A stretch of 64,000 nt of DNA from Phreatobacter sp. (GCF_022843985.1 NZ_JALHMP010000005.1:62001-126000); one strand, 5' to 3'; counted from the stretch's first letter, positions 34,765 through 45,446 are shown. A program made the numbers and translations. Notes: generated by a model not told the origin, from the letters alone.

Positions 34765-36609
34765 TCAGAAATCGTCGTCCCAGGGATCGACGGGTTCCCA
34801 ATGGCCGTCCGCATCGTCGTCGTCGGCCGGCTGCAGCGTTGCGGGGACGGGTTCGCCCGTGCCGTCGAGGGGGCGCACCGCGACGATCTCGGCGCCCGGA
34901 AACTTCGCCAGCACGGCCTGGACCGAGGGATGGGCGAGGACGCCGCGCTCGCGGTCGGCCTGTTCGGCGGCGAGGCGCTCGCGCAAGGTCGGCTCGCCCT
35001 CCTCGGAGGAGATGGTGACGACCCAGCGGCGGCCGGTCCAGTCGGTGAGCTTCTTCTGCAGGTCGCCGGCAAGCGTCGGCGCGGCGTTGCGCGTCGGCCG
35101 GAAGTCGAGGCGGCCGTCCTCGCAGCGCACCAGGTGCATGTCGCCCTCGAGCTGCTGCTTCAGCCGGACATCGCGTTTCTCGGCGGCGAGCTTGATGACC
35201 TCGGCGAAGCTGGCGAGGACCAGATGCGGTGGGGCCTGCGGCGCCGCCTGTTCGCGCATCGCCATCGGCGCGCCCTCGGGCCTGGCGACGGCGCTCAGCC
35301 GCGGGGGGGCCGCAGCGGAAGCGGCCTGGCCAGATGCGCCGCCGCCGGAGCCGCCGGAGGGCAGGCGGGGGGCGGCTCCCGCGCCCACGGTGCCGGAGCC
35401 GTCGGCGAGCATGCGCAGGGCCTCGTCGGGGGTCGGCAGGTCAGCCGCATAGGCGATGCGGACAAGGACCATGTCGGCGGAGGCCAGCGGTTTGGGCGAG
35501 CGCGCCACCTCCTCGATGCCCTTCATCAGCATCTGCCAGGCGCGGGCCAGGACCCGGTGCGAGAGGCGGGCGGCGAAATCGCGGCCGCGGGTGCGTTCGG
35601 TCTCCGAGAAGGCGACATCGTCGGCCGCCGCCGGCGCCACCTTCACCCGGGTGACGAAATGGACGAATTCGGCGAGTTCGCCGAGGACGATCTCCGGGTC
35701 GGCGCCGTCGTCGTACTGGCTCTTGAACTCGGCCATGGCGGCCGCGACGTCGCCCTTCATGACGTGCTCGAACAGGTCGATGATGCGGGCGCGGTCGGCG
35801 AGGCCGAGCATGCGGCGCACGTTCTCCGAGGTCACCTCGCCGGCGCCGTGGGCGATGGCCTGGTCGAGGATGGAGAGGCTGTCGCGCACCGAGCCTTCGC
35901 CGGCGCGGGCGATGAGGCCGAGGGCATCCGCCTCGATGGTGACGCCCTCCTTGTCGCAGATGCCGGCGAGATGGTTCACGAGCACGTCGGCCTCGACACG
36001 GCGCAGGTCGAAGCGCTGGCAGCGCGAGAGCACGGTCACCGGAACCTTGCGGATCTCGGTGGTGGCGAACATGAACTTCACATGGGCCGGCGGCTCCTCC
36101 AGCGTCTTCAGGAAGGCGTTCCACGCCTTCTCCGAGAGCATGTGGACCTCGTCGACGATATAGACCTTGTAGCGGGCCGAGACGGGCGCATAGCGGGCGC
36201 CATCGGTGATCTGGCGGACGTCGTCGATGCCGGTGTGAGAGGCGGCGTCGATCTCCATGACGTCGACGTGGCGGCCCTCCATGATCGCCTGGCAGTGAGT
36301 GCCGGGCCGGTCGAGATGGATGGAGGGGCGGTCGACCTCGCCGGGCAGTTCGTAGTTCAGCGCGCGGGCGAGGATGCGGGCGGTGGTGGTCTTGCCGACG
36401 CCGCGGACGCCGGTGAACAGATAGGCCTGGGCGATGCGGCCCGTGTCGAAGGCGTTCGACAGGGTGCGGACCATGGCCTCCTGGCCGATCAGGTCGGAGA
36501 AGTGCTGCGGCCGGTACTTGCGGGCGAGCACCCGATAGGGCGTGGCCTTGGCGGCGGGTTCCGGGGTCCCGAGAGCGAACCCGGGTTCGGTCTCGGGCGA
36601 GGAATCCAT
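34765..36609 (-). CDS. dnaX: DNA polymerase III subunit gamma/tau
   Basis: Clamp-loader ATPase and organiser of the replicative polymerase. The 614 residues have YRVLARKYRPQHFSDLIGQEAMVRTL, the P-loop TGVRGVGKTTT (about 66-76), VDEVHMLSEKAWNAFLKTLEEPPAHVKFMFATTE and the SRC motif VLSRCQRFDLRR. The region that usually holds a four-cysteine zinc module has one cysteine (THCQAIMEGRHVD); I recall the same reduction in rhizobial homologues. A Gly/Ala/Pro-rich linker (about 420-470) leads to the tau tail. ATG 36609 was chosen; upstream codons to 36792 overlap the SRP RNA gene. Confidence 0.93.
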   Translation of the reverse strand: MDSSPETEPGFALGTPEPAAKATPYRVLARKYRPQHFSDLIGQEAMVRTLSNAFDTGRIAQAYLFTGVRGVGKTTTARILARALNYELPGEVDRPSIHLDRPGTHCQAIMEGRHVDVMEIDAASHTGIDDVRQITDGARYAPVSARYKVYIVDEVHMLSEKAWNAFLKTLEEPPAHVKFMFATTEIRKVPVTVLSRCQRFDLRRVEADVLVNHLAGICDKEGVTIEADALGLIARAGEGSVRDSLSILDQAIAHGAGEVTSENVRRMLGLADRARIIDLFEHVMKGDVAAAMAEFKSQYDDGADPEIVLGELAEFVHFVTRVKVAPAAADDVAFSETERTRGRDFAARLSHRVLARAWQMLMKGIEEVARSPKPLASADMVLVRIAYAADLPTPDEALRMLADGSGTVGAGAAPRLPSGGSGGGASGQAASAAAPPRLSAVARPEGAPMAMREQAAPQAPPHLVLASFAEVIKLAAEKRDVRLKQQLEGDMHLVRCEDGRLDFRPTRNAAPTLAGDLQKKLTDWTGRRWVVTISSEEGEPTLRERLAAEQADRERGVLAHPSVQAVLAKFPGAEIVAVRPLDGTGEPVPATLQPADDDDADGHWEPVDPWDDDF

Positions 36610-36693
36610 GGCAGTCCTGCTCGGGGCTTGAAGCGAAGGGCTTGGCCAATGTCGCGCGCCGCGCGCGCGAGGGCAACCATCCGCGGGGATGAA

Positions 36694-36792
36694 GTGGGAG
36701 GCTGACACGCGACCCGAAACGGGCTCGTTACGGCTGCTTCCTTCCGGACCTGACCGGGTTGGCGAGAGTCTCGTCCACCGCCAACCTCCCAC
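36694..36792 (-). ncRNA. ffs: Small bacterial signal recognition particle RNA (4.5S)
   Basis: On the minus strand the diagnostic SRP-RNA apical loop reads GGTCAGGTCCGGAAGGAAGC (complement of about 36732-36751). The two ends pair: GTGGGAGGTTGG at the 5' side with CAGCCTCCCAC at the 3' side, closing a rod of about 99 nt. It sits just upstream of dnaX on the same strand, a common location. The exact ends are estimated from the terminal pairing. Confidence 0.93.
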
Positions 36793-36916
36793 CGGCTATA
36801 TGGCGGGAAGGCGGGCTGGACGCAAGCCGCCTGCGTGGCGTGTCGGTCCCCGGGGCCGGCCGGACAGAATCGCCGGTGGCAGCTAGACTGCCGCCAGCCT
36901 GCAAGAGACATCGACC

Positions 36917-37333
36917 ATGACCGCCGCCTTCAGCCTCGATTCCCGCCTCGCCGCCGACACGCTCGCCGTCGCCGACCTGCAGCTCTCGGCGGTGCGCCTC
37001 ATGAACGATGCGACCTATCCCTGGCTGATCCTCGTTCCCCGGCGCGAGGGAGCGGTGGAGATCGTCGACCTCGCCGGCGAGGATCGCGTCCAGCTCATGG
37101 AGGAGATCGCGACCGTCTCGGATGTGCTCCGCGCCATGACCCGCTGCGACAAGCTCAATGTCGCGGCGCTCGGCAATATGGTGCCGCAGCTCCATGTCCA
37201 CGTCATCGGCCGTTTCGCCGGCGACCCTGCCTGGCCCGGTCCGGTCTGGGGCAAGGCGCCGGCGCGGCCCTATGCCGATGCCTCGCGCGAGGGGTTCATC
37301 GCCGCGCTGAGGGCAAGGCTCTCCGCCGGTTGA
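36917..37333 (+). CDS. HIT-family nucleotide-binding hydrolase
   Basis: A 138-residue histidine-triad protein with the signature QLHVHVIGRF near residue 93. LMNDATYPWLILVPRREGAVEIVDL and the WPGPVWG block match the alphaproteobacterial HIT branch. Such proteins hydrolyse or transfer nucleoside phosphoramidates or dinucleotides; the natural substrate is not known. An ATG with gcaagag upstream marks the start. NudC follows after 66 bases. Confidence 0.85.
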   Translation: MTAAFSLDSRLAADTLAVADLQLSAVRLMNDATYPWLILVPRREGAVEIVDLAGEDRVQLMEEIATVSDVLRAMTRCDKLNVAALGNMVPQLHVHVIGRFAGDPAWPGPVWGKAPARPYADASREGFIAALRARLSAG

Positions 37334-37399
37334 GTGCGTTGCTCAGGCGCGCCGGTCATGCGAGCGTCGCCGCCCTCTTCCTCGGAAAGCCCCCTCGCC

Positions 37400-38371
37400 A
37401 TGTCCGACGCCCTGCCGCCGCTGCCGCCCATCACGCTCGGCTATACCGAGAACGAACTCGACCGGATGAGCGCCAAGCGCGGCGACGCGGCCTGGCTCGA
37501 GGCCACCTTCACCGATCCGCGCACCCGGCTCTATGTCTTCGCGGGAGAGACGCCGATCCTGCGCCGGAATGGCGAGCGGGGGGATCCGCTGTTCACGGCG
37601 AAGGAGGCGGAAGCCTTCGGCGAGCCGCTGGAGACTGCCTTCCTCGGCCTCGCCAATGGCGCGCCGCGCTTCGCCCGCCTGGTGCCGGAACTGGCCAAGA
37701 CCGATCCCAATGCCTACCGGATCGCCGAGATCAAGGTCGACGACCCGACCCTGCTGATCACCGACATGCGCACCATCGCCATGACCGGCGTGGTCGAGCC
37801 GCACCATCTCGGCCCCATGGCCCAGGGCAAGTCGGTGATGCACTGGCATGCGACGCACCGCTTCTGCGGCAAGTGCGGGGCGCAGTCGAAGCTGTCGCAG
37901 GCCGGCTGGCGGCGCGACTGCCCGTCCTGCGGGGCGCAGCATTTCCCGCGCACCGACCCGGTGGTCATCATGCTGGCGGTTGACGGCGACCGCTGCCTCC
38001 TCGGGCGGCAGCGCCGCTTCCCGCCGGGCATGTATTCGGCCCTCGCCGGCTTTCTCGAATCGGGCGAGACCATTGCCGACGCCGTGCGCCGCGAGATCAT
38101 GGAGGAGGCGGCCGTGAAGGTGGGGCAGGTGACCTATCTGTGCGACCAGCCCTGGCCTTTCCCGGCCTCGCTGATGATCGGCTGCCTCGCCGAGGCGGAG
38201 AGCCGCGACATCGAGATCGACACCGAGGAGTTGGAGGACGCGCGCTGGTTCACGCGCGAGGAGTGCTGGATGATGCTGGCGAAGCAGCATCCGGGCCGGC
38301 TTTCCTGTCCGCCGCCGCTCGCCATTGCGCACCACCTGATCCGGGCCTTCGTGGACGGCAAGACGGGCTGA
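37400..38371 (+). CDS. nudC: NAD+ diphosphatase / NAD-capped RNA hydrolase
   Basis: Nudix enzyme cleaving NADH and NAD-capped RNA. The 323 residues carry a four-cysteine zinc site (CGKCGAQ and CPSCGAQHFPR), the Nudix box GFLESGETIADAVRREIMEEA, and the NudC-specific SQPWPFPxS-type motif, here DQPWPFPASLM. The ATG at 37400 begins the family-like MSDALPPL; GTG 37334 and ATG 37358 are in frame and would extend the N-terminus by up to 22 residues. Confidence 0.92.
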   Translation: MSDALPPLPPITLGYTENELDRMSAKRGDAAWLEATFTDPRTRLYVFAGETPILRRNGERGDPLFTAKEAEAFGEPLETAFLGLANGAPRFARLVPELAKTDPNAYRIAEIKVDDPTLLITDMRTIAMTGVVEPHHLGPMAQGKSVMHWHATHRFCGKCGAQSKLSQAGWRRDCPSCGAQHFPRTDPVVIMLAVDGDRCLLGRQRRFPPGMYSALAGFLESGETIADAVRREIMEEAAVKVGQVTYLCDQPWPFPASLMIGCLAEAESRDIEIDTEELEDARWFTREECWMMLAKQHPGRLSCPPPLAIAHHLIRAFVDGKTG

Positions 38372-38393
38372 GGCTGTTCCGGCGCGGGTCGGC

Positions 38394-39296
38394 TCATCCG
38401 AGCCGCGTCTTCACCAGCGCAATGGCCTCCGCGGCCGCCGTGCCCGCCGGCTGCGGCAACCACAGGCAGGAGATCGTCCAGGCCGGCAGGCCCTCGGCCT
38501 CGACGAGCGGCAGGACCGTCGCGCCCGCCACGGCGAGGCGCTTGGTGACGACCGAGGGCACCAGGGCGGAGCCGATCCCGAGACTGACCATGGCGGCGAC
38601 GCCGGTCCAACTGTCGGCCACCTGCGCCACATGGGGAACGGTTCCCGTCGCCTGCAGCGCCGCCAGCACCCCGTCATGGGCGAGCGCCGCCTTTTCCCGC
38701 GCCAGCATGACCAGCGGCTTGCGCGCCAGATTCGACAGGCTGGCGGTCTTCCTCAGACGCGCCTCGGCGTCCGGTACCAGGGCCGACCATTTCGACGTCG
38801 CCACCGGCCTGTGCTGGATGCGCGGATGGGCCGGCAGGGGCGGGGTGGTGAAGACCATGGCGAGGCGGCCCTCGGCGAGCGCCGCCATCTGGCGGTCGAG
38901 CGGGGCATGAAGGAGCCGCGGCTGGAAGCTGGCCTCGCTCCAGGCGGGATCCTCGAAGAGATCGCGCAGCGGACCGAGCATGGCCTCGTCGGTGACCCCG
39001 AGGCCGATGGTCTCAGCGCGGTCGCTGACCTCCCGGGCGAGGCGCGCCGCCCGCGCGGCGGCGGCGAGCGAGAGCCTGATCTCGGCGACGAAGGCGTCTC
39101 CTGCTGCCGTCAGCCGGACGGACTTGCCGGCATGGTCGAAGAGCACCACCCCGATGCGCCGCTCCAACTGGGCGATGCGGGCCGCGGCGGTGCGCCGCCC
39201 GACGCCGAGAAGGGCACCGGCCGCCGTGAGGTCGCCGGTATCGGCGAGACCGATGGCGATCCGCAGGGCGTCCAGTTCGAGAGGGGGGAGATCCAT
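38394..39296 (-). CDS. LysR-family transcriptional regulator
   Basis: A 300-residue regulator with an N-terminal winged helix (LDALRIAIGLADTGDLTAAGALLGVGRRTAAARIAQLERRIGVVLFDH) and a C-terminal periplasmic-binding-protein-like effector domain. The ATG at 39296 follows a strong aggggggag ribosome binding site on the minus strand. It is 41 bases downstream of pheA on the same strand and converges on nudC. LysR genes usually regulate a divergent neighbour, but here no gene diverges from it, so its target is unclear. Confidence 0.85.
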   Translation of the reverse strand: MDLPPLELDALRIAIGLADTGDLTAAGALLGVGRRTAAARIAQLERRIGVVLFDHAGKSVRLTAAGDAFVAEIRLSLAAAARAARLAREVSDRAETIGLGVTDEAMLGPLRDLFEDPAWSEASFQPRLLHAPLDRQMAALAEGRLAMVFTTPPLPAHPRIQHRPVATSKWSALVPDAEARLRKTASLSNLARKPLVMLAREKAALAHDGVLAALQATGTVPHVAQVADSWTGVAAMVSLGIGSALVPSVVTKRLAVAGATVLPLVEAEGLPAWTISCLWLPQPAGTAAAEAIALVKTRLG

Positions 39297-39337
39297 GGCG
39301 CCAGGGTGCCGCGATTCGCGGCGATCGGGCGAGGCCT

Positions 39338-40201
39338 TTACTCCGCCACGGTTTTCTCGACCTCGTTCCGCCAGGGATGCTGGGGATAGACGCCGAGGAT
39401 GGTCAGCTCCTTGGCGAAGAAGGCGAGCTCCTCCAGTGCCAGCTTCACGTTGCGGTCGTCCGGATGGCCCTCGATCTCCGCATAGAAGCGGGTGGCGACG
39501 AAGCGGCCGCCGATCATGTGGCTCTCCAGCTTCGTCATGTTGACGCCGTTGGTGGCAAAGCCGCCCATGGCCTTGTAGAGGGCCGCCGGCACGTTGCGGA
39601 CCTGGAAGACAAAGCTCGTCAGGCAGTTCTGGCCCGGCGCTGCCCAGATCTTCTGGCGCGACAGGATGACGAAACGGGTGGTGTTGTCGGCGGCGTCCTC
39701 GATGTCCTCGGCGAGGATGTCGAGGCCATAGACCTCCGCCGCGAGGCGGGGCGCGATGGCGGCCTGGCTCGGGTCGTTCATCTCGGCGACCTCGCGGGCC
39801 GAGCCCGCCGTATCCGCTGCGACAATCGGCTTGAGGCCGAGCTTGCGGATGATCTGCCGGCACTGGCCAAGCCCCATGATGTGGCTGCGGGCGGTCTTCA
39901 CCGTGGCAAGGGACGCACCCTTGACACCCATCAGCTGGAACCGGATCGGCAGGAAGAACTCACCGATGATGTTGAGCCCGGCGGTGGGCAAGAGGTGGTG
40001 CACGTCGCCGACGCGGCCGGCGATGGAGTTCTCGATCGGGATCATGCCGAGATCGGCATCGCCGTTCTGGATGGCCGCAAAGGCGTCCTCGAAGCTCGGG
40101 CAGGGCAGGACTTCCGCCTGCGGGAAGACGGCATTGGCCGCCTGGTGCGAGAAGGCGCTGAGTTCGCCCTGGAAGGCGATCCGTTTGGGCGCGAGGATCA
40201 T
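39338..40201 (-). CDS. pheA: Prephenate dehydratase
   Basis: Converts prephenate to phenylpyruvate in phenylalanine synthesis. The 287 residues have RIAFQGELSAFSHQAANAVFP, DADLGMIPIENSIAGRVGDVHHLL, the catalytic-loop region DNTTRFVILSRQ, and a C-terminal ACT domain (TSFVFQVRNVPAALYKAMGGFATNGVNMTKLESHMI) for feedback by phenylalanine. There is no chorismate mutase domain. ATG 40201 has ggag 11 bases upstream; GTG 40213 is the alternative. kdsB lies 42 bases upstream on the same strand. Confidence 0.94.
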   Translation of the reverse strand: MILAPKRIAFQGELSAFSHQAANAVFPQAEVLPCPSFEDAFAAIQNGDADLGMIPIENSIAGRVGDVHHLLPTAGLNIIGEFFLPIRFQLMGVKGASLATVKTARSHIMGLGQCRQIIRKLGLKPIVAADTAGSAREVAEMNDPSQAAIAPRLAAEVYGLDILAEDIEDAADNTTRFVILSRQKIWAAPGQNCLTSFVFQVRNVPAALYKAMGGFATNGVNMTKLESHMIGGRFVATRFYAEIEGHPDDRNVKLALEELAFFAKELTILGVYPQHPWRNEVEKTVAE

Positions 40202-40243
40202 GGGACGCGTCACTCCGATGGGGCGGCCTGTTTAGCGGAAGGA

Positions 40244-40978
40244 TCAGGCTTTGGCGATGAGGGCGCGGGCGCGCTCCAGATCGGCCGGGGTGTCGACGCC
40301 TAGCGGCACCGCATCGACCACGGCGACGTCGATGCGCATGCCGTTCTCGAGGGCGCGAAGCTGCTCCAGCCGCTCGCGCTTCTCCAGCGGGGCGGGCGGC
40401 AGGGCGACGAAGCGCTCCAGCGCGGCGCGGCGATAGGCATAGAGGCCGATATGGTGATAGAGCGGCCCCTCGCCGGTAGGGGCGGTGGCGCGGGTGAAAT
40501 AGAGGGCCCGCAGATGCGTCTGCGAGAGGGGCGTGCCGACCACCTTCACCACATTGGGATTGGTGATTTCCTCCTGGCGGCTGATGACGGCGGCAAGCGT
40601 GCCGATATCGACGGCGGGATCATCGAGCAGGTCGGCCGCCGCCCGGACGATGCCGGGCTCGATCGTCGGCAGGTCGCCCTGGACATTGACGATTCGCTGG
40701 TAGCGCCTCTCGGGATCGACGAGGTCAGCGGCTTCCTGGATGCGGTCCGAGCCGGTCGGATGGTCGGCGCGGGTCATGACGGCCCGCCCGCCCGCCTGTT
40801 GGACAGCGGCCAGAATGTCCGGCGAATCGGTCGCCACCACCACGGGACCAAGGCCCGCTGCCTCGGCCCGGCGCAGGACATGGACGATCATCGGGATTCC
40901 GCCGATATCGGCGAGGGGCTTGCCGGGCAGCCGGGAGGCACTCATGCGGGCGGGAACGAGAACGATGGATTCGGTCAT
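40244..40978 (-). CDS. kdsB: 3-deoxy-manno-octulosonate cytidylyltransferase
   Basis: Activates Kdo as CMP-Kdo for lipopolysaccharide core synthesis. The 244 residues show [64 protein letters not shown] and [23 protein letters not shown], all diagnostic of KdsB. It is divergent from cycM, with a spacer of about 190 bases. Confidence 0.95.
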   Translation of the reverse strand: MTESIVLVPARMSASRLPGKPLADIGGIPMIVHVLRRAEAAGLGPVVVATDSPDILAAVQQAGGRAVMTRADHPTGSDRIQEAADLVDPERRYQRIVNVQGDLPTIEPGIVRAAADLLDDPAVDIGTLAAVISRQEEITNPNVVKVVGTPLSQTHLRALYFTRATAPTGEGPLYHHIGLYAYRRAALERFVALPPAPLEKRERLEQLRALENGMRIDVAVVDAVPLGVDTPADLERARALIAKA

Positions 40979-41165
40979 GGAGGGCTGTTTGCGGGCGTGA
41001 CGGCCAGTTTGGAGGCGGCAAAAAGTAGCATGCGAGAGGCGTGCATATACGGGTTGCCTCACGGGGAGCAAATTGGATAGTGTCCGCCCCAAATCGGCAG
41101 GCCGATCCCCGCGTGCCCCCGCGCACCTCATCGCAAGGCGCCGCCGATCTCTGGAGCTGGTCCCG

Positions 41166-41708
41166 ATGGACGGATTGGAATTCAACAAGGTCATGATGGC
41201 CGTGCTGCTCGTCGGCACGGCGACCCTCGGCGGCAGCATTCTGACCACCGAGCTGTTCAGGCCGAAGAAACCGGCCAAGCCCGGCTACGAGGTGGCGGTC
41301 GCTCCGCCTGCCGGTCAGCAGACGGCCGCTGCCGCGGCTGCGCCGGCCAAGTCGATGGCTGAGGTCTTCGCCTCCGCCAACGCCGCCAATGGCCAGGCGG
41401 TCTATCGCCAGTGCGCCACCTGCCACACGATCAACAAGGGTGGCGCCAATGGCGCGGGCCCGAACCTCTGGGGCGTCGTCGGCCGCAATCACGGCGCGGT
41501 CTCGGGATTCAACTATTCCGCGGCGATGAGGGCCAAGGCGAGCCAGCCCTGGACGCTCGAGGAGATGTACGCCTTCATCACCAATCCCCGCGCCGCTTTG
41601 CCGGGAACGTCCATGGCCTTCGCCGGCATCCGTTCGGAACAGCAGCGCGCTGACCTCATGGCCTATCTGCGCGAGCAGTCGGACAACCCGGTCGACGTAC
41701 CGAAGTAA
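41166..41708 (+). CDS. cycM: Membrane-anchored cytochrome c (CycM type)
   Basis: A 180-residue class I cytochrome c held by an uncleaved N-terminal helix ([18 protein letters not shown], about 10-27), with an Ala/Pro-rich linker and a periplasmic heme domain. The heme site is CATCH (C83, C86, H87) and the sixth ligand is likely the Met in PGTSMAF. CycM passes electrons from the bc1 complex to the aa3 oxidase. The ATG at 41166 fits the family MDGLEFNK; an upstream ATG at 41073 would add 31 residues unlike the family. Confidence 0.92.
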   Translation: MDGLEFNKVMMAVLLVGTATLGGSILTTELFRPKKPAKPGYEVAVAPPAGQQTAAAAAAPAKSMAEVFASANAANGQAVYRQCATCHTINKGGANGAGPNLWGVVGRNHGAVSGFNYSAAMRAKASQPWTLEEMYAFITNPRAALPGTSMAFAGIRSEQQRADLMAYLREQSDNPVDVPK

Positions 41709-41731
41709 CCGGCACGTCCCCGGTGTTGACA

Positions 41732-41765
41732 GAGGCCGGGCCTGTGCCCGGCCTTCTGCGTTTCT
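41732..41765 (+). terminator. Intrinsic terminator after cycM
   Basis: GGCCGGGC (41734-41741) and GCCCGGCC (41746-41753) form a perfect 8-bp stem with a CTGT loop, followed by the T-rich TTCTGCGTTTCT. It lies 25 bases after the cycM stop and just before the next gene. Confidence 0.75.
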
Positions 41766-41775
41766 GGACCTCGCC

Positions 41776-42822
41776 ATGTATAAGGTCGGCTTCCAAACCG
41801 GACAGGCTGTCGATGCGCACCGCCCGCACTGGTCGGGCGATGGCCCGCGGCCGCTGCGATGGTCCGCTTGGTATCCGGCGGTTCACAGTGCGGTCGAAAG
41901 CCCGTTCGGCGTGCCGCCGGCCGCCCCGCTGTTCTGGATGGGGTCCGTCGCGCCGGGCGCCGACCTCAGCCCGGACTTGCCAGGCTATCCCGTGGTCCTG
42001 CTGTCGCACGGTACCGGGGGGACGGCCGCCAGCCTCGGCTGGCTCGCCTGCCGGCTCGCGGCGGACGGGTGCGTGGTGATCGGCGTCGACCATCACGGCA
42101 ATACCGCATCCGAACCCTATCGGCCGGAAGCCTTTCTGTGCTGGTGGGACCGGCCGCGCGACCTCACCGCGATCCTCGACCTGATGACGACCGACCCGCG
42201 CTTTACGGGACGCCTCGATCTCGACCGCGTCGCCGCAGTGGGCTTCTCCATTGGCGGTCACACGGTGCTGTCGCTCGCCGGTGCCATCACCGACATGCGG
42301 CTGTTCAACGACTGGGCCGCCGACCGCGCGGCCCTCGGCGGGCCGCGTGAGTTTCCCGACATCGCCGATCATGTCGCCCCGCTGCTGCGCGACAGCGCCG
42401 CCTTCCGTGCCGCATGGGAACGCCAGTCGGAGCCGCTCGGCGATCCGCGGGTCGCCAGGGTGGTCGCGCTCGCCCCGGCGCCGCCTGTGCGCAGCTTCAG
42501 CGCGGCCAGCCTCGGCGGATTGGCCCGGGTCGCCGTCACCATCGCCACCGGCGAGGCGGATGACGAGGCGCCGTTCGACGCCTGTTCCGTCTGGCTGCGG
42601 GACCTCCTGCCGCATTGCACCCTATGCTCGCTCGGACCGGCGGTCGGCCATTACCAGTTGCTGGGCGAAGGCACGCGGCTGGGTCTGCGGGTGATGCCGG
42701 AGATCTTCGCCGATCCCCCGGGGGTCGACCGGCGGGCCGTCCATGCGGCGGCATCGGGCATCGTCCTCGCGGCCCTGCGCGGGCATGGCTCACCCGGCCC
42801 GGCGGCGAAATCTCGCTCATGA
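41776..42822 (+). CDS. Alpha/beta hydrolase, dienelactone/PAF-acetylhydrolase-like
   Basis: A 348-residue hydrolase. The nucleophile elbow is [11 protein letters not shown] (about residues 154-164), the oxyanion segment is [19 protein letters not shown] (about 74-92), and the catalytic histidine may be the one in [10 protein letters not shown] near residue 292. No signal peptide is evident. It ends about 100 bases before chvI on the same strand. The substrate is unknown. Confidence 0.75.
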   Translation: MYKVGFQTGQAVDAHRPHWSGDGPRPLRWSAWYPAVHSAVESPFGVPPAAPLFWMGSVAPGADLSPDLPGYPVVLLSHGTGGTAASLGWLACRLAADGCVVIGVDHHGNTASEPYRPEAFLCWWDRPRDLTAILDLMTTDPRFTGRLDLDRVAAVGFSIGGHTVLSLAGAITDMRLFNDWAADRAALGGPREFPDIADHVAPLLRDSAAFRAAWERQSEPLGDPRVARVVALAPAPPVRSFSAASLGGLARVAVTIATGEADDEAPFDACSVWLRDLLPHCTLCSLGPAVGHYQLLGEGTRLGLRVMPEIFADPPGVDRRAVHAAASGIVLAALRGHGSPGPAAKSRS

Positions 42823-42925
42823 CAGCGGCGCCACAACACATTATCCTTGCCGAGTCGCATTTTTGCCACGCTTGGCGCATTTGGAACGGATGAGTTTCGC
42901 CTCTTCCCTCCTTGGAAGGATTGTC

Positions 42926-43621
42926 ATGCCGACCATCGCTCTCGTCGACGACGACCGGAACATCCTCACCTCGGTCGCCATCGCGCTCGAAGCCGAAGGC
43001 TATCGCATCGTCACCTACAATGACGGTGCGTCGGCTCTCGACGGTTTCAAGCAGACGCCGCCCGACCTCGCCATTCTCGACATCAAGATGCCGCGGATGG
43101 ACGGAATGGAGCTCCTGCGCCGGCTGCGGCAGAAGACCGACATGCCGGTCATCTTCCTGACCTCGAAGGACGAGGAGATCGATGAGCTCTTCGGCCTGAA
43201 GATGGGCGCCGACGACTTCATCCGGAAGCCGTTCTCGCAGCGCCTGCTGGTCGAGCGGGTCAAGGCCGTGCTGCGCCGGGCGGCCGCCAAGGACCCTGCC
43301 GCCGATGCCAAGGCGGATGCCAAGGCACTGGAGCGCGGCAAGCTGCGCATGGATCCCGAGCGCCACACCTGCACCTGGGATGGCGAGCCGGTGACCCTCA
43401 CCGTGACGGAATTCCTGATCCTGCAGGCGCTGGCCCAGCGCCCGGGTGTCGTGAAAAGCCGCAATGCGCTGATGGACGCGGCCTATGACGACCAGGTCTA
43501 TGTCGACGACCGCACCATCGACAGCCACATCAAGCGGCTGCGCAAGAAATTCAAGGTGGTCGACGACGACTTCGAAATGATCGAAACGCTCTACGGCGTC
43601 GGCTACCGCTTCAAGGAGTGA
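42926..43621 (+). CDS. chvI: Response regulator ChvI
   Basis: A 231-residue OmpR-family regulator: receiver domain with phosphorylation site D52 in [11 protein letters not shown], followed by a winged-helix DNA-binding domain ([28 protein letters not shown], then [12 protein letters not shown] and YGVGYRFKE). The sequence is typical of ChvI/ExoR-system regulators that control envelope, acid and host-related genes in Rhizobiales. The start ATG 42926 was chosen from the conserved receiver N-terminus; aagga lies just upstream. It is coupled to the kinase gene. Confidence 0.93.
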   Translation: MPTIALVDDDRNILTSVAIALEAEGYRIVTYNDGASALDGFKQTPPDLAILDIKMPRMDGMELLRRLRQKTDMPVIFLTSKDEEIDELFGLKMGADDFIRKPFSQRLLVERVKAVLRRAAAKDPAADAKADAKALERGKLRMDPERHTCTWDGEPVTLTVTEFLILQALAQRPGVVKSRNALMDAAYDDQVYVDDRTIDSHIKRLRKKFKVVDDDFEMIETLYGVGYRFKE

Positions 43622-45435
43622 GGACGCCCCGGCGCCTCACCGTCACCATGCTGGACCGGACGAACGACCAGACTGCGGCTGCGCAGGCGCCTGCGCCCCC
43701 ATCACGTCCGCTGCGGCCGTGGGCCCGGTTCGTGCGCGTTCTCGGCCGTGCCGCGCGCGCCGTGGTGAACCGGTCCTTCTCCAGCCTGACGCGCCGGATC
43801 GTCCTGCTCAACCTCGTCGGTCTGGTCGCCCTGGTCTCCGGCATTCTCTGGCTGTCGCAATTCCGCGAGGGCCTGATCGAATCGCGGGCGCAGAGCCTCC
43901 TCGTCCAGGGCGAGATCATCGCCGGCGCCATTGCGGCCTCGGCCTCCGTCGACGGTCCGGTCATCCCCATCGACCCGGACAAGCTGTTCGAACTGCAGCT
44001 CGGCGGCGCCGCCTCACCCGTCGACGATTTCGGCGCCCTCCTCGATTTCCCGATCAACCCCGAGCGTGTGGCGCCGGTGCTCAGGCGGCTGACCGGTCCG
44101 ACCGGCACCCAGGCCCGTGTCTATGACCGCGAGGGCAATCTCATCCTCGACAACCGCAACCTCTACGGACGCGGCGACATCCAGACGCTCGACCTGCCGC
44201 CGATCGGCACCAAGCCGCCCTTCTACGAGAAGTGGTGGGACGAGGTCCGCCGGTTCCTGCGCGGTGGCGGCAATTTCCCGCTCTACCGTGATTTCGGGCT
44301 GCGCAACGGCCGCAGCTATCCGGAGGTCAGCCAGGCGCTGAACGGGCAGAAGGTCAGCATGGTCCGCGTCAACGAGCGCGGAGAACTGATCGTTTCGGTG
44401 GCCATTCCGGTGCAGCGCTTCCGTGGCGTTCTCGGCGTGCTGCTGCTGAACACCCGGGGCGGCGAGATCGACGCGGTGCTCGATGCCGAGCGCTTCCAGG
44501 TGCTGCGGGTCTTCCTCGTCGCCGCCCTGGTCATGGTCGTCCTGTCGATACTGATGGCGCGGACCATCGCGGGACCTGTCCGCAAGCTCGCCGAGGGCGC
44601 CGAACAGGTGCGCCGGCGCCACCGCTCGCGCGAGGAGATTCCCGACTTCAGCCAGCGGCGCGACGAGATCGGTCATCTGTCGCGGTCGCTGCGCGACATG
44701 ACGGATGCTCTCTATGCCCGCATCGAGGCCATCGAGCGTTTCGCCGCCGACGTCGCCCACGAACTCAAGAACCCGCTGACGTCGCTGCGCTCGGCGGTGG
44801 AGACGCTGCCGCTGGCCAAGACCGAGGCCTCGCGCGGGCGTCTGTTGGAGGTCATCCAGCACGATGTCCGCCGCCTCGACCGCCTCATCACCGACATTTC
44901 CGACGCCAGCCGGCTCGACGCCGAACTGCAGCGGCAGGAATCGACGCAGATCGACCTTACCCAACTCCTGGGCACCCTCGTGACCATCGCCAACGAGGTG
45001 CGCAAGCAGGGCCAGGTTCCCGTCCGGCTGACGTTCGAAGGCGGCAAGCCCTCGGACTTCGTCGTGCCGGGCCATGACGGGCGGATCAGTCAGGTGGTCA
45101 CCAACCTGATCGACAATGCCCGCTCCTTCTCGCCCACGGACGGCGAGGTCCGGGTGACCGCCCGCAAGCTGAAGGGCCTGATCGAGATCCTCGTCGAGGA
45201 CGACGGTCCAGGCATCCGCGAGGATGCGCTCCAGCGCATCTTCGAGCGCTTCTACACCGACCGTCCGCATCAGGATTACGGGCAGAATTCCGGCCTCGGC
45301 CTGTCGATCTCCAAGCAGATCATCGAGGCCCATGGCGGCACCATCTGGGCGGAGAACCGTCCCGGCCGGACCGACGAGGATGGCCAGCCCGCGCCGGCCG
45401 GTGCGCGATTCGTCGTCCGCCTGCCGGCCGTCTGA
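43618..45435 (+). CDS. chvG: Sensor histidine kinase ChvG
   Basis: Partner kinase of ChvI. The protein has a first membrane helix near residues 60-78 ([20 protein letters not shown]), a periplasmic sensor region of about 220 residues, a second helix near 298-318, a HAMP segment, the H-box [16 protein letters not shown] (His about 381), and the ATPase with NLIDNA and EDDGPGI. The sensor domain carries the family's LYGRGDI and YPEVSQAL segments. A GTG overlapping the chvI stop (43618) gives 605 residues; ATG 43648 would remove 10. Neither has an ideal ribosome binding site, since aaggag abuts the GTG. Confidence 0.92.
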   Translation: MRTPRRLTVTMLDRTNDQTAAAQAPAPPSRPLRPWARFVRVLGRAARAVVNRSFSSLTRRIVLLNLVGLVALVSGILWLSQFREGLIESRAQSLLVQGEIIAGAIAASASVDGPVIPIDPDKLFELQLGGAASPVDDFGALLDFPINPERVAPVLRRLTGPTGTQARVYDREGNLILDNRNLYGRGDIQTLDLPPIGTKPPFYEKWWDEVRRFLRGGGNFPLYRDFGLRNGRSYPEVSQALNGQKVSMVRVNERGELIVSVAIPVQRFRGVLGVLLLNTRGGEIDAVLDAERFQVLRVFLVAALVMVVLSILMARTIAGPVRKLAEGAEQVRRRHRSREEIPDFSQRRDEIGHLSRSLRDMTDALYARIEAIERFAADVAHELKNPLTSLRSAVETLPLAKTEASRGRLLEVIQHDVRRLDRLITDISDASRLDAELQRQESTQIDLTQLLGTLVTIANEVRKQGQVPVRLTFEGGKPSDFVVPGHDGRISQVVTNLIDNARSFSPTDGEVRVTARKLKGLIEILVEDDGPGIREDALQRIFERFYTDRPHQDYGQNSGLGLSISKQIIEAHGGTIWAENRPGRTDEDGQPAPAGARFVVRLPAV

Positions 45436-45446
45436 GGCGACAGGTG

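Noticed and set aside
39297-39863. Upstream extension of the LysR frame
   Set aside because: It runs antisense through pheA. The helix-turn-helix begins properly at ATG 39296 with a strong ribosome binding site.
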